Shown here piece after piece: positions 19,388-27,474 of a DNA stretch of 64,000 nt. The stretch is from CBDFMR01 sp965249765. GTDB taxonomy: Bacteria; Bacteroidota; Bacteroidia; Chitinophagales; Saprospiraceae. The position numbers and the translations under genes are program-made. The stretch covers positions 124,001 through 188,000 of the forward strand of contig CBDFMR010000004.1 of the NCBI GenBank assembly GCA_965249765.1, read 5' to 3'. Under the pieces are notes generated by a model that made no database searches, was not told where the DNA came from, and saw only the letters and a program-made list of their open reading frames with translations. The stretch's first letter is position 1, and every line of letters starts with the position of its first letter.

Positions 19388-21397
19388 TTGACTGACTTTC
19401 GATCCCTGATATTAGAAGGTATCCCACAAAATCTTCCATTACAAAATACTTCTGCGGGTAGTAATCCAGCGCCTAAAAGAAAGGATATTCTCGTGCCTAG
19501 TGAGAAAAGACTTGCGTTGAAAAATGCCTTGAGATACTTCCCTGAAGAATGGCATGAGACTCTTGCAGAGGAGTTTTTATCTGAATTGGAAACTAGAGGT
19601 AGAATATACATGTACCGCTTTAAGCCTAAGTACAAAATGTATGCTCGACCTATATCTGAATATCCTGCACGATGTGAAGAAGCAGCTGCCATCATGCTCA
19701 TGATACAGAACAATTTGGACCCTGCCGTTGCACAACATCCAGAGGAGCTAATAACATATGGAGGAAATGGTTCAGTTTTTCAAAACTGGGCTCAGTATAG
19801 GCTTACGATGAAGTATCTAGCTCAAATGACTCGAGAGCAGACTCTCCATATGTATTCGGGTCATCCTATGGGACTGTTTCCTTCAGCACCTGATGCTCCC
19901 CGTGTTGTAGTCACGAATGGGATGATGATACCTAATTATTCTAAGCCTGATGATTGGGAAAAATTCAATGCGCTGGGAGTAACACAGTATGGGCAAATGA
20001 CAGCAGGCTCATACATGTATATTGGACCCCAAGGCATCGTCCATGGAACTACCATCACTGTATTGAATGCCTTTAGAAGAAAGTTGCAATCCGGAGAAAC
20101 ACCAAGGGGGAAAATTTTCCTCACTTCCGGCTTAGGAGGTATGAGTGGTGCGCAGCCCAAGGCTGGAAACATTGCTGAGTGCATCACGGTCTGTGCAGAA
20201 GTCAATGTAAATGCAGCCAGAAAGAGACACGAGCAGGGATGGGTAGATGAGTTGTTCTTTGAAATGAGCGATTTAATAGAAAGAGTAAAGAATGCATCTG
20301 CCAATAAAGAAGTGGTCTCACTTGCATATTGTGGAAATGTGGTTGAAGTATGGGAACAATTATATGAATCTGACGTCCAGGTGGATGTTGGATCTGACCA
20401 GACTTCACTGCACAACCCCTTTGCAGGTGGATACTATCCTGTCGACCTGTCATTTGATGAAGCCAATGAAATGATAAGCTCTGATCCCTCCAGATTTAAA
20501 AAGGAAGTCCAGCGATCCCTGAGACGTCATGCAGCCATAATAAAAAAACACAGTGAGCGTGGCACCTACTTTTTTGATTATGGAAATGCTTTTTTATTAG
20601 AATGCGCTAGAGCAGGTGCTGATATTATGGCCACTGACGGTGAGAATTTTATTTACCCCAGTTATGTTCAGGATATTCTTGGGCCGATGTGTTTTGATTT
20701 TGGTTTTGGTCCATTTAGGTGGGTATGTACATCTGGTTCACAAGATGACTTACGTAAGTCTGATAATATAGCTCAAGTCGTCTTAGAGGATATACGGAGT
20801 TCCGCCCCTGTGGAAATACAACAGCAATTGGATGACAACATCAGATGGATAAAAGAAGCAGAAAAAAACAAATTGGTGGTTGGATCTCAAGCGCGGATAC
20901 TATACTCTGATGCTGAGGGCCGCGTAAAAATTGCTCAAGCCTTCAACGATGCAGTAAGAGACGGCGATATCTCCTCACCTATCGTTCTGGGAAGAGATCA
21001 TCATGATGTAAGTGGAACAGATTCTCCATATCGAGAGACGAGCAACATCTACGATGGTAGCAGGTACACCGCGGATATGGCCATTCACAATGTCATAGGT
21101 GATAGTTTTAGAGGAGCGACTTGGGTCTCCATACACAATGGAGGCGGAGTAGGGTGGGGAGAAGTGATCAATGGTGGTTTTGGCTTGTTGCTTGATGGAA
21201 GTGATGATGCAAGAAAAAGACTCGAGAAAATGCTATTCTTTGATGTCAACAATGGAATTGCGCGTAGATCATGGGCTAGGAACAAGAATGCTAGATATGC
21301 GATCGAAAGGGAAATACGCCGTTCTCCAGATTTGGAAGTCACTCTGCCGCGATTAGTTAATAATGAAATGTTGGACAAATTAATAGACCATGACTAA
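19388..21397 (+). CDS. hutU: Urocanate hydratase
   Basis: A 669-residue urocanase, slightly longer than the classical form of about 560 residues, as expected for the longer Bacteroidota type. Hallmarks: ITYGGNGSVFQNWAQYRL, MYSGHPMGLFPS, QYGQMTAGSYMYIGPQGIVH, the NAD-binding GLGGMSGAQPKAGNIA (about residues 244-259) and GSDQTSLHNPFAGGYYPVDL. It converts urocanate to 4-imidazolone-5-propionate using NAD+ as an electrophile. It overlaps the downstream hutI by 8 bp, so the two are translationally coupled. hutH and the final step are not nearby. Confidence 0.96.
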   Translation: MTDFRSLILEGIPQNLPLQNTSAGSNPAPKRKDILVPSEKRLALKNALRYFPEEWHETLAEEFLSELETRGRIYMYRFKPKYKMYARPISEYPARCEEAAAIMLMIQNNLDPAVAQHPEELITYGGNGSVFQNWAQYRLTMKYLAQMTREQTLHMYSGHPMGLFPSAPDAPRVVVTNGMMIPNYSKPDDWEKFNALGVTQYGQMTAGSYMYIGPQGIVHGTTITVLNAFRRKLQSGETPRGKIFLTSGLGGMSGAQPKAGNIAECITVCAEVNVNAARKRHEQGWVDELFFEMSDLIERVKNASANKEVVSLAYCGNVVEVWEQLYESDVQVDVGSDQTSLHNPFAGGYYPVDLSFDEANEMISSDPSRFKKEVQRSLRRHAAIIKKHSERGTYFFDYGNAFLLECARAGADIMATDGENFIYPSYVQDILGPMCFDFGFGPFRWVCTSGSQDDLRKSDNIAQVVLEDIRSSAPVEIQQQLDDNIRWIKEAEKNKLVVGSQARILYSDAEGRVKIAQAFNDAVRDGDISSPIVLGRDHHDVSGTDSPYRETSNIYDGSRYTADMAIHNVIGDSFRGATWVSIHNGGGVGWGEVINGGFGLLLDGSDDARKRLEKMLFFDVNNGIARRSWARNKNARYAIEREIRRSPDLEVTLPRLVNNEMLDKLIDHD

Positions 21398-22622
21398 ACT
21401 AATAGGACCCTTTAGTCAAGTAATCACACTAGGAACACTTTCAATGAAAGGCCCATTAAGAGATGCGGACCTGCATATCATTGACAATGGAGGAATCTTG
21501 GTCAATAATGGTCAAATTGTTGAAGTAGGTTCGTTTGAGAAAATGTGGAACCGAGAGAATATTCAGATTGAAGAAGTAGAAGAAAATCAGGTGGCTCTGC
21601 CTGGCTTTATTGATTGTCATACGCACATATGTTTTGAAGGATCTAGGGCTGGAGATTTTGCTGCGCGTAATGCAGGTCAAACTTATCTGGAAATTGCAAA
21701 ATCGGGGGGAGGGATATGGAGCAGTGTCAAGAATACCAGAGCTGCTCATGACCTGGACCTCGTCATGTCGATGACTGAAAGATTAGATAAGCTTGCCAGA
21801 AACGGCATCGTAACGGTAGAGGTAAAAAGTGGATATGGACTAAGTGTCGAACAAGAGCTAAAAATGCTGAGGTCCATAAATATGGCAGGGAACGGACATA
21901 TCATTGATGTTATCACTACTTGTTTAGCAGCACACATTGTACCTAAGGATTATCAGGGAAATGAGGAGAGTTATCTGGACATGATTATTTCAGATCTTGT
22001 GCCAGCCATCAAAGAAAATAACTTGTGTAACAGATTTGATATTTTCATCGAAGAGGCAGCATTTGGCGAGGATGCAGCGTTGAAATATCTGCAAACTTTA
22101 AAAGCCGATGGATTTCAATTGACCGTACATGGTGATCAATTTACTCCCGGTGGTAGCAAGGTGGCAGTAACTGCTGGAGCCCTAAGCGTAGACCATTTAG
22201 AAGCGAGCGGCGCCTTGGAGATTGAGATAATTGCAAATAGTGATACGTCAGCAGTTGCCCTCCCAGGTGCATCAATAGGTCTAGGGTGTGATTTTGCACC
22301 GGCAAGGAGGCTTCTTGATGCGGGCTGTTCCTTAGCCATCGCGAGTGACTGGAATCCGGGAAGTGCACCACAAGGCAGTTTGCTTTCTCAAGCTTCCGTT
22401 CTCAGCTGTTTTGAGAAACTATCGGCTGCAGAGGTATTTGCTGGCTTGACATTCAGGGCGGCTAAGGCATTGGGTCTGGAAGATCGCGGACGTTTGATTC
22501 CTGGGCAAATCGCAGACATCATATCTTTTCCTGCGGATGATTACCGGGAGATACTCTATCATCAAGGTGAATTAAAAACAGGTAGGGTATGGAAGAAGGG
22601 AGATGCCTTATTATCAATTTAA
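21390..22622 (+). CDS. hutI: Imidazolonepropionase
   Basis: A 410-residue metal-dependent hydrolase. The N-terminal metal motif is LPGFIDCHTHICFEGSRAGD (about residues 70-89). Further motifs are KSGYGLSVEQELKMLR, FQLTVHGDQFTPGGSK, SVDHLEASG and SDWNPGSAPQGSL near the C-terminus, the HutI pattern. It opens the imidazolone ring from the HutU product to give N-formimino-glutamate. The start overlaps the hutU stop. Its 3' end overlaps the convergent DinB-like gene by 9 bp, leaving no room for a terminator. Confidence 0.95.
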   Translation: MTKLIGPFSQVITLGTLSMKGPLRDADLHIIDNGGILVNNGQIVEVGSFEKMWNRENIQIEEVEENQVALPGFIDCHTHICFEGSRAGDFAARNAGQTYLEIAKSGGGIWSSVKNTRAAHDLDLVMSMTERLDKLARNGIVTVEVKSGYGLSVEQELKMLRSINMAGNGHIIDVITTCLAAHIVPKDYQGNEESYLDMIISDLVPAIKENNLCNRFDIFIEEAAFGEDAALKYLQTLKADGFQLTVHGDQFTPGGSKVAVTAGALSVDHLEASGALEIEIIANSDTSAVALPGASIGLGCDFAPARRLLDAGCSLAIASDWNPGSAPQGSLLSQASVLSCFEKLSAAEVFAGLTFRAAKALGLEDRGRLIPGQIADIISFPADDYREILYHQGELKTGRVWKKGDALLSI

Positions 22623-23135
22623 AATCATGAGATACTTTACCCAAGGTCCCGCATCTTCCTTGTATCTTTTCGCCATTACGCGTACGATCTGACTTATATG
22701 ACCCAGATCATGGGCCACCCAAGTTGAGAGTAATTGTCCAAAGGTTACTTCACCAAACTCAGGATGAATACCTATCCTTTGATAATCGTTATCCTTAATT
22801 TTTAAGGATTCAAGTATGTTTATATTCTGCTTTCGCAAAATCTCAAACTCTTCTAAAAGCGTCTCCATGGTCTTACCAGCACTTTCTGAGAATTGAGCAA
22901 ATCTATCAAAAGGGACGAAACGCTTATCCTTACTGTAGCTGAGCACTATCTGCGCTCGAGGAATCCAATCTGTCTTTTCCCCATGGATGAGGTGTCCTAT
23001 AATATCATAGGGACTCCATGTCTCAGGACCTTCATTTTGATTAATCCAATCCTCACTTAAACCACCAAGGAGACTTTTCAATACATGAGGAGTGCTTGAT
23101 AATACCTGGATTGCTTCTGATAATCGAAATTCCAT
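22614..23135 (-). CDS. DinB-family putative metal-dependent hydrolase
   Basis: A 173-residue four-helix DinB/YfiT-like protein. The three metal-ligand His positions are visible in DIIGHLIHGEKTDW (about residues 45-58) and WVAHDLGHISQIVRVMAKRY (about 137-157). Members bind Ni or Zn and include thiol transferases and stress-linked hydrolases; the substrate here is unknown. It heads no obvious operon: rluF lies immediately upstream in the same direction, 23 bp away, so co-transcription with rluF is likely. Confidence 0.8.
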   Translation of the reverse strand: MEFRLSEAIQVLSSTPHVLKSLLGGLSEDWINQNEGPETWSPYDIIGHLIHGEKTDWIPRAQIVLSYSKDKRFVPFDRFAQFSESAGKTMETLLEEFEILRKQNINILESLKIKDNDYQRIGIHPEFGEVTFGQLLSTWVAHDLGHISQIVRVMAKRYKEDAGPWVKYLMILN

Positions 23136-23158
23136 TGATCTATTATTTATCGAATTGA

Positions 23159-23866
23159 CTAATCCAACTGTGAATTCAAATCTTTCAATTCCTTCTTTGT
23201 GAGTTCACGATAATTTCCTACTGGTAATCGCCCTAGAGATATGTTCATCATACGCAGACGCTTGAGTGTAATTACCTTGTAATTAAGAAACTCACACATT
23301 CTTCGTATCTGTCTATTGAGACCCTGGGTAAGCGTAATTCTGAATGTGTGCTTGTTTACACCTTGCATTTTACATTTCTTGGTCTTGGTGCCTAGTATAG
23401 GAATTCCATTACTCATTTTCTTGAGAAATTCATTGGTAATATTTTTATCCACAGTGACTACGTACTCTTTTTCATGATTTCCTTCTTCACGTAATATTTT
23501 ATTAACGATGTCACCATCATTCGTAAGTAAGATTAGACCTGACGAGGCTTTATCCAGTCTGCCTATAGGGAATATTCTTTCCCTATGGTTTATGAAGTCG
23601 ATAATATTGTCCTTGTCATGAAGATCGGTCGTGCATGTGATTCCCGGCGGTTTATTTAAGACGAGGTATATTTTTTTCTTACTGGATTTTAGCCGTTTCC
23701 CATCGACGGTAACCTCATCTCCATCTTCTACTCGGTTTCCCTTCTTGGCTATTATTCCATTTATATGTACTCGACGAGCATCTATCATTTTATCCGCCTC
23801 TCGTCGCGAACATAGTCCAGTCTGGCTGATGTATTTATTGATGCTCGTTGATCCTTTGTTAGTCAC
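23159..23866 (-). CDS. rluF: 23S rRNA pseudouridine synthase, RluF-like
   Basis: A 235-residue enzyme with an N-terminal S4 RNA-binding domain (INKYISQTGLCSRREADKMI, about residues 9-28) and the RsuA/RluB/E/F catalytic motif GRLDKASSGLILLTNDGD (about 98-115), whose Asp is the nucleophile. KINKPPG-type text (LVLNKPPGITCT) and LTQGLNRQIRRMCEFLNY complete the family pattern. RluF isomerises U2604 of 23S rRNA in E. coli, but the exact target here is inferred. It overlaps the end of the upstream PNPOx-like gene by 8 bp. Confidence 0.9.
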   Translation of the reverse strand: MTNKGSTSINKYISQTGLCSRREADKMIDARRVHINGIIAKKGNRVEDGDEVTVDGKRLKSSKKKIYLVLNKPPGITCTTDLHDKDNIIDFINHRERIFPIGRLDKASSGLILLTNDGDIVNKILREEGNHEKEYVVTVDKNITNEFLKKMSNGIPILGTKTKKCKMQGVNKHTFRITLTQGLNRQIRRMCEFLNYKVITLKRLRMMNISLGRLPVGNYRELTKKELKDLNSQLD

Positions 23867-24326
23867 TTGCCTCTTGAGTTAATCCGTAATTTTTTCTTAC
23901 CCTTAGCATTTTTTCTTCCTTAGATTCATCAGGGAAAAAAATGTAGCTGGGAGCGATTATCTTTTTAGTTGAAATAACCTCAATTTTAAATATTTCATCG
24001 AATGGAAACTTCCCCTGACTTATGACCTCAAGTTTGTCTTTAATGTCCATGAAGCTAGACTCTTTCTTTTGGATAATGTCAGATTTTCCATTCAGTTTGT
24101 AACCGACCTGCTCAATAACATCTATGAAACTAATGCATACCTTGTCGTTACTTTTTATGTTGATAGAAGACTGAGGAGAGGCAATATTTGCTATTACAAC
24201 GTCATGGTTATTGAGGTAGGTAAAAACCTCCTTGGGAGAAACATTTGGTTGACCTTGGCTACTAATAGTTGCTAACCAACACAAAACAGAATTATCTATA
24301 TAGTGCTTTATTTCTTTAGTCAACAT
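23859..24326 (-). CDS. Pyridoxamine 5'-phosphate oxidase-like FMN-binding protein
   Basis: A split-barrel flavin-binding protein of about 155 residues. SVLCWLATISSQGQPNVSPK near the N-terminus and VCISFIDVIEQVGYKLNGK in the middle are typical of the PNPOx-like superfamily. The C-terminal DKLEVISQGKFPFDEIFKIE and SYIFFPDES suggest the pyridoxamine-oxidase-related subgroup of unknown substrate. I choose the start at 24326 (MLTKEIKHYI); the upstream ATG adds three residues. It overlaps rluF by 8 bp and follows the cupin gene by a short gap, so a leftward operon is likely. Confidence 0.78.
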   Translation of the reverse strand: MLTKEIKHYIDNSVLCWLATISSQGQPNVSPKEVFTYLNNHDVVIANIASPQSSINIKSNDKVCISFIDVIEQVGYKLNGKSDIIQKKESSFMDIKDKLEVISQGKFPFDEIFKIEVISTKKIIAPSYIFFPDESKEEKMLRVRKNYGLTQEASD

Positions 24327-24338
24327 GTAGCACATAAT

Positions 24339-24896
24339 TTATGTCGTAATGGTTTTTTCAAAAACCAACTCAATACCCTTTGATCCTCTCGGCACGCATC
24401 TTGCTGGAACAAAACAGACAAATCTCCATCCCCTGGAGCCATATTCATTGATAATTTCTAAATGATCGGACTTAGCCCTGCCACTCCAGATGCTGTAGTC
24501 TATATTTACCGCTTCATATTCATAAGTAGTCATAGTTTTCCAATATTTTTTTTTGGTAAAGGTATTCTTTTGATTTCCTGTATTTAACGTACTTGCTGGT
24601 TCAAACAACAGAAGCTCTACTTCTTCTTCAGCGATAGGTTGATGATCAATACCTTTTGGGATAATGACAAACTCACCTGGACTGAGGTTTAGTTCTCCGT
24701 CATTAAGTTTTATCGTCAAGTTACCAGAAACCACATAAAATAGCTCGTCTTCTTTTTTATGATGGTGCATGACAAATTCACCCTTTACTTTTGCAATTTT
24801 TACGTGCTGACCATTAAGCTCACCTATAATTCTTGGATGCCAGAGATTATCAATTTGCTTAAGCTTATCCATTAAGTTAATAACCACTGGAATCAT
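24339..24896 (-). CDS. Cupin-domain protein fused to a DUF4177-like domain
   Basis: Residues about 10-115 form a cupin: VMHHHKKEDELFYVVSGN holds the HxH...E ligands, followed by PGEFVIIPKGIDHQPIAEEE. The sequence then runs without a stop into MTTYEYEAVNIDYSIWSGRA and NEYGSRGWRFVCFVP, the pattern of the small stand-alone DUF4177 family. The internal Met marks where a separate gene would start. Either the two genes fused by loss of a stop, or this is a real two-domain protein. The start could be Met1 or Met9 (MDKLKQIDNLW); the latter looks more like cupin homologues. Confidence 0.75.
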   Translation of the reverse strand: MIPVVINLMDKLKQIDNLWHPRIIGELNGQHVKIAKVKGEFVMHHHKKEDELFYVVSGNLTIKLNDGELNLSPGEFVIIPKGIDHQPIAEEEVELLLFEPASTLNTGNQKNTFTKKKYWKTMTTYEYEAVNIDYSIWSGRAKSDHLEIINEYGSRGWRFVCFVPARCVPRGSKGIELVFEKTITT

Positions 24897-24905
24897 AATT
24901 CTGAA

Positions 24906-25319
24906 TTAGTTGTCATAAGCAAGTAAGTCCGGTTCTTGATATTCTATTTTGGCTAATTCCGAAAATAAAACATCGGGGGTGTAGTGGCTCAATAAAAGAT
25001 CTTTGAAGCTTGTGCTTAGGCGAGGAAATTGTGACAACATCATGGCAAAACTCATACCGTCGGACCTGTTGATAAAATGCCATACGGTCATGATCGCAGC
25101 TACAGTAATGGTTTCATTGTACTTTATAGCGTCATCATGTTTTGAAACAAATTTTACGAATTGCGTGGGTAAATTCTCTACCGCATTCTGCAAACCATAA
25201 TTTGTTAGATGAATCCAGGCAAGTCTCAAGTGCGCCTCATGGGTAAACAATTCAGGGTCGAGACTACCGTCGGCAAACTGTGACTCCAATTCATTATCAG
25301 AAAGAACGAAATGTGACAT
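24906..25319 (-). CDS. Conserved hypothetical protein
   Basis: A soluble helical protein of 137 residues starting at MSHFVLSDNELES (the second Met). Recognisable features are FTHEAHLRLAWIHLTNYG and DDAIKYNETITVAAIMTVW, a His/Glu-rich pattern I associate with small uncharacterised Bacteroidota proteins. No catalytic family is identified. It appears to be the first gene of the leftward group that continues into the cupin, PNPOx-like, rluF and DinB genes. Confidence 0.6.
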   Translation of the reverse strand: MSHFVLSDNELESQFADGSLDPELFTHEAHLRLAWIHLTNYGLQNAVENLPTQFVKFVSKHDDAIKYNETITVAAIMTVWHFINRSDGMSFAMMLSQFPRLSTSFKDLLLSHYTPDVLFSELAKIEYQEPDLLAYDN

Positions 25320-25454
25320 CATAAGTGTAAAGATAATGCCACTGGATTAAAAAACGCTTTGCCCCATTTAGAAAGCATCGAATTTCCCTACAGAATTATG
25401 TACGACCATCTAGTAATGAAGGACATCATGGTGCCACAGAAAACTACATTATCC

Positions 25455-25592
25455 TTAGAATATTTCTACAGCGATGGTTCCGTCACTGTTGATGCCGTCA
25501 TGCTTAATCGTTTTATTGAATTCTGGTATAAATAACGATTCTCCATCGGCAAGGCTATCCACCAGTATAGATTTCGTAAAACTGTCTAGTGT
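25455..25592 (-). pseudogene. 3' fragment of an unknown gene cut off at the first intron array
   Basis: The frame comes out of intron A1 and continues TKSILVDSLADGESLFIP then NKTIKHDGINSDGTIAVEIF to a stop at 25455. The part inside the intron is not protein-like, so the true 5' end is lost at 25592/25593. The expected 5' exon of this gene does not appear after the array at 27475. Protein family unknown; the reading as coding is itself uncertain. Confidence 0.35.
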
Positions 25593-26202
25593 GTGTGCCC
25601 AGCATGGGCAGCTATCGTGAAAGATAGCTATATATTCTAAAGGGTGCAAGTCCCTTGTGCGCCAGAGTGATATTTGGAAGTACTAGTAAGCTGCAAGGGC
25701 GATAGGGGTGACCCTTAGTCTGAAGGAAGCAGGACTACAAAGGTCAGTCCTAACGAACAGGAACAGGATACAGAGGCTATTATAGCTGGGTAAGCAAGCA
25801 CACCTTTGTAATGCGCTAAGAATACCAAAGGTTATAGTAGTAGATCCAGTAGGTATTGACTGAAAGAATAATGCCCTTACCTGGGGAGGTCTTGAATTAG
25901 GTTCGGTATTCCTATAGATCAAGAAGTCAGCCGAGGTCATAGTACCAAGAGTAACGAGTGAGGATTGCTAATACCATACCCTCTACGGTCTCACAACTGG
26001 GGAAGGACTGAACGAAGATCCGTTTGGAAATTCGATATGGAGTACATAAGTATAGCCATTTCTTAAAGTACAAACTACTCTAGAGTGGTGTAAAGAGCAC
26101 CCTAGATTATGGGACTTCGAACCGCCGTATACGAGAACCGTACGTACGGTGGTGTGAGAGGCGCACCCCATCAACGACAGTTGGTGGGGCCGTCTACTCG
26201 AT
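25593..26202 (+). mobile_element. Group II intron, type A, copy A1 (ORF-less, ~610 nt)
   Basis: It begins GTGTGCCCAGCATGGGC and ends CTACTCGAT, fitting the GUGYG...AY rule. Near the 3' end is a domain V hairpin with arms ACCGCCGTA/TACGGTGGT and a CG bulge (26122-26152 area). The catalytic triad is CGC, as in the Oceanobacillus IIC intron. Domain VI follows (CCCCATCAA...TTGGTGGGG). No ORF is present, so the intron must rely on a protein encoded elsewhere. The next intron starts on the following base. Small apparent ORFs inside are RNA structure, not genes. Confidence 0.88.
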
Positions 26203-26838
26203 GTGTGCTGTGTAGTTTATTTAAAGATGGAGGTAGGCCCTCCGATAAGGGGATACAGGTCCACTTATCAAACAACTTCTGTAATTTATAAGAGGCAACT
26301 TTTATGGATGAAGCGACAGGAGAAAAGGCCGAATTAAATCGGTCATGTATGGATAGGAGAGATGAGCGCAAGCGAACCTTTCGATGAAGTGGCGAAAAGA
26401 CCAGTTGTTGTCAAAAATCGGGACATATCGAGGTTTCGATGAAGAGTACAGAAGTTACCTGTTTACGGTCTGTATGACAACCGTCATTCAGGAGGCATGA
26501 CTCTTATCTAGGCTTTAGCTGAGAACCACAGGAAGCCTGTTGTAAATGTTAAATGGAAAGCACAATCGGAGAATGTCCGTTAGGCGATTACAAAAGTTGT
26601 AACAGGTGGCGGATCAACTCGTAGTAGTGATGAAACATCTGTAATGGAAGTGGAGCGAAGGGGTTGACATGCTCTGGATATTTTCATCTTGACAACCACC
26701 GGGCTTTCGTTCGGCTGGAATGAGCAAGTGATATGTCCTACTCTTTATAGAGTGAGTGTGAAGAGCCGTGTGAGTCGAGAGGTTCACGCACGGTTCTGTG
26801 AGAGGTTTGGGGGTGAGATTCCCCCTTACCTACTCGAC
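26203..26838 (+). mobile_element. Group II intron, type B, copy B1 (ORF-less, ~636 nt)
   Basis: It starts GTGTGCTGTGTAG and ends CTACTCGAC. Domain V is canonical at 34 nt: GAGCCGTG, then TGAG, an 8-nt loop, TTCA, bulge CG and CACGGTTC, with the AGC triad. The 5' ~400 nt are nearly identical to the RT-encoding type C introns, but domain IV is a short ORF-less segment (GACATGCTCTGGATATTTTC region). It abuts A1 and B2 with no spacer. Confidence 0.88.
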
Positions 26839-27474
26839 GTGTGCTGTGTAGTTTATTTAAAGATGGAGGTAGGCCCTCCGATAAGGGGATACAGGTCCAC
26901 TTATCAAACAACTTCTGTAATTTATAAGAGGCAACTTTTATGGATGAAGCGACAGGAGAAAAGGCCGAATTAAATCGGTCATGTATGGATAGGAGAGATG
27001 AGCGCAAGCGAACCTTTCGATGAAGTGGCGAAAAGACCAGTTGTTGTCAAAAATCGGGACATATCGAGGTTTCGATGAAGAGTACAGAAGTTACCTGTTT
27101 ACGGTCTGTATGACAACCGTCATTCAGGAGGCATGACTCCTATCCAGGCTTTAGATGAGAACCACAGGAAGCCTGTTGTAAATGTTAAATGGAAAGCACA
27201 ATCGGAGAATGTCCGTTAGGCGATTACAAAAGTTGTAACAGGTGGCGGATCAACTCGTAGTAGTGATGAAACATCTGTAATGGAAGTGGAGCGAAGGGGT
27301 TGACATGCTCTGGATATTTTCATCTTGACAACCACTGGGATTTCGTTCGGCTGGAATGAGCAAGTGATATGTCCTACTCTTTATAGAGTGAGTGTGAAGA
27401 GCCGTGTGAGTCGAGAGGTTCACGCACGGTTCTGTGAGAGGTTTGGGGGTGAGATTCCCCCTTACCTACTCGAC
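26839..27474 (+). mobile_element. Group II intron, type B, copy B2
   Basis: A second B copy in direct tandem with B1, differing by a handful of bases, ending CTACTCGAC at 27474. The 3' exon begins T (TGCCATT), which is also the inverted end of the downstream-lying cassette. It closes array 1 (A-B-B). Confidence 0.88.
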
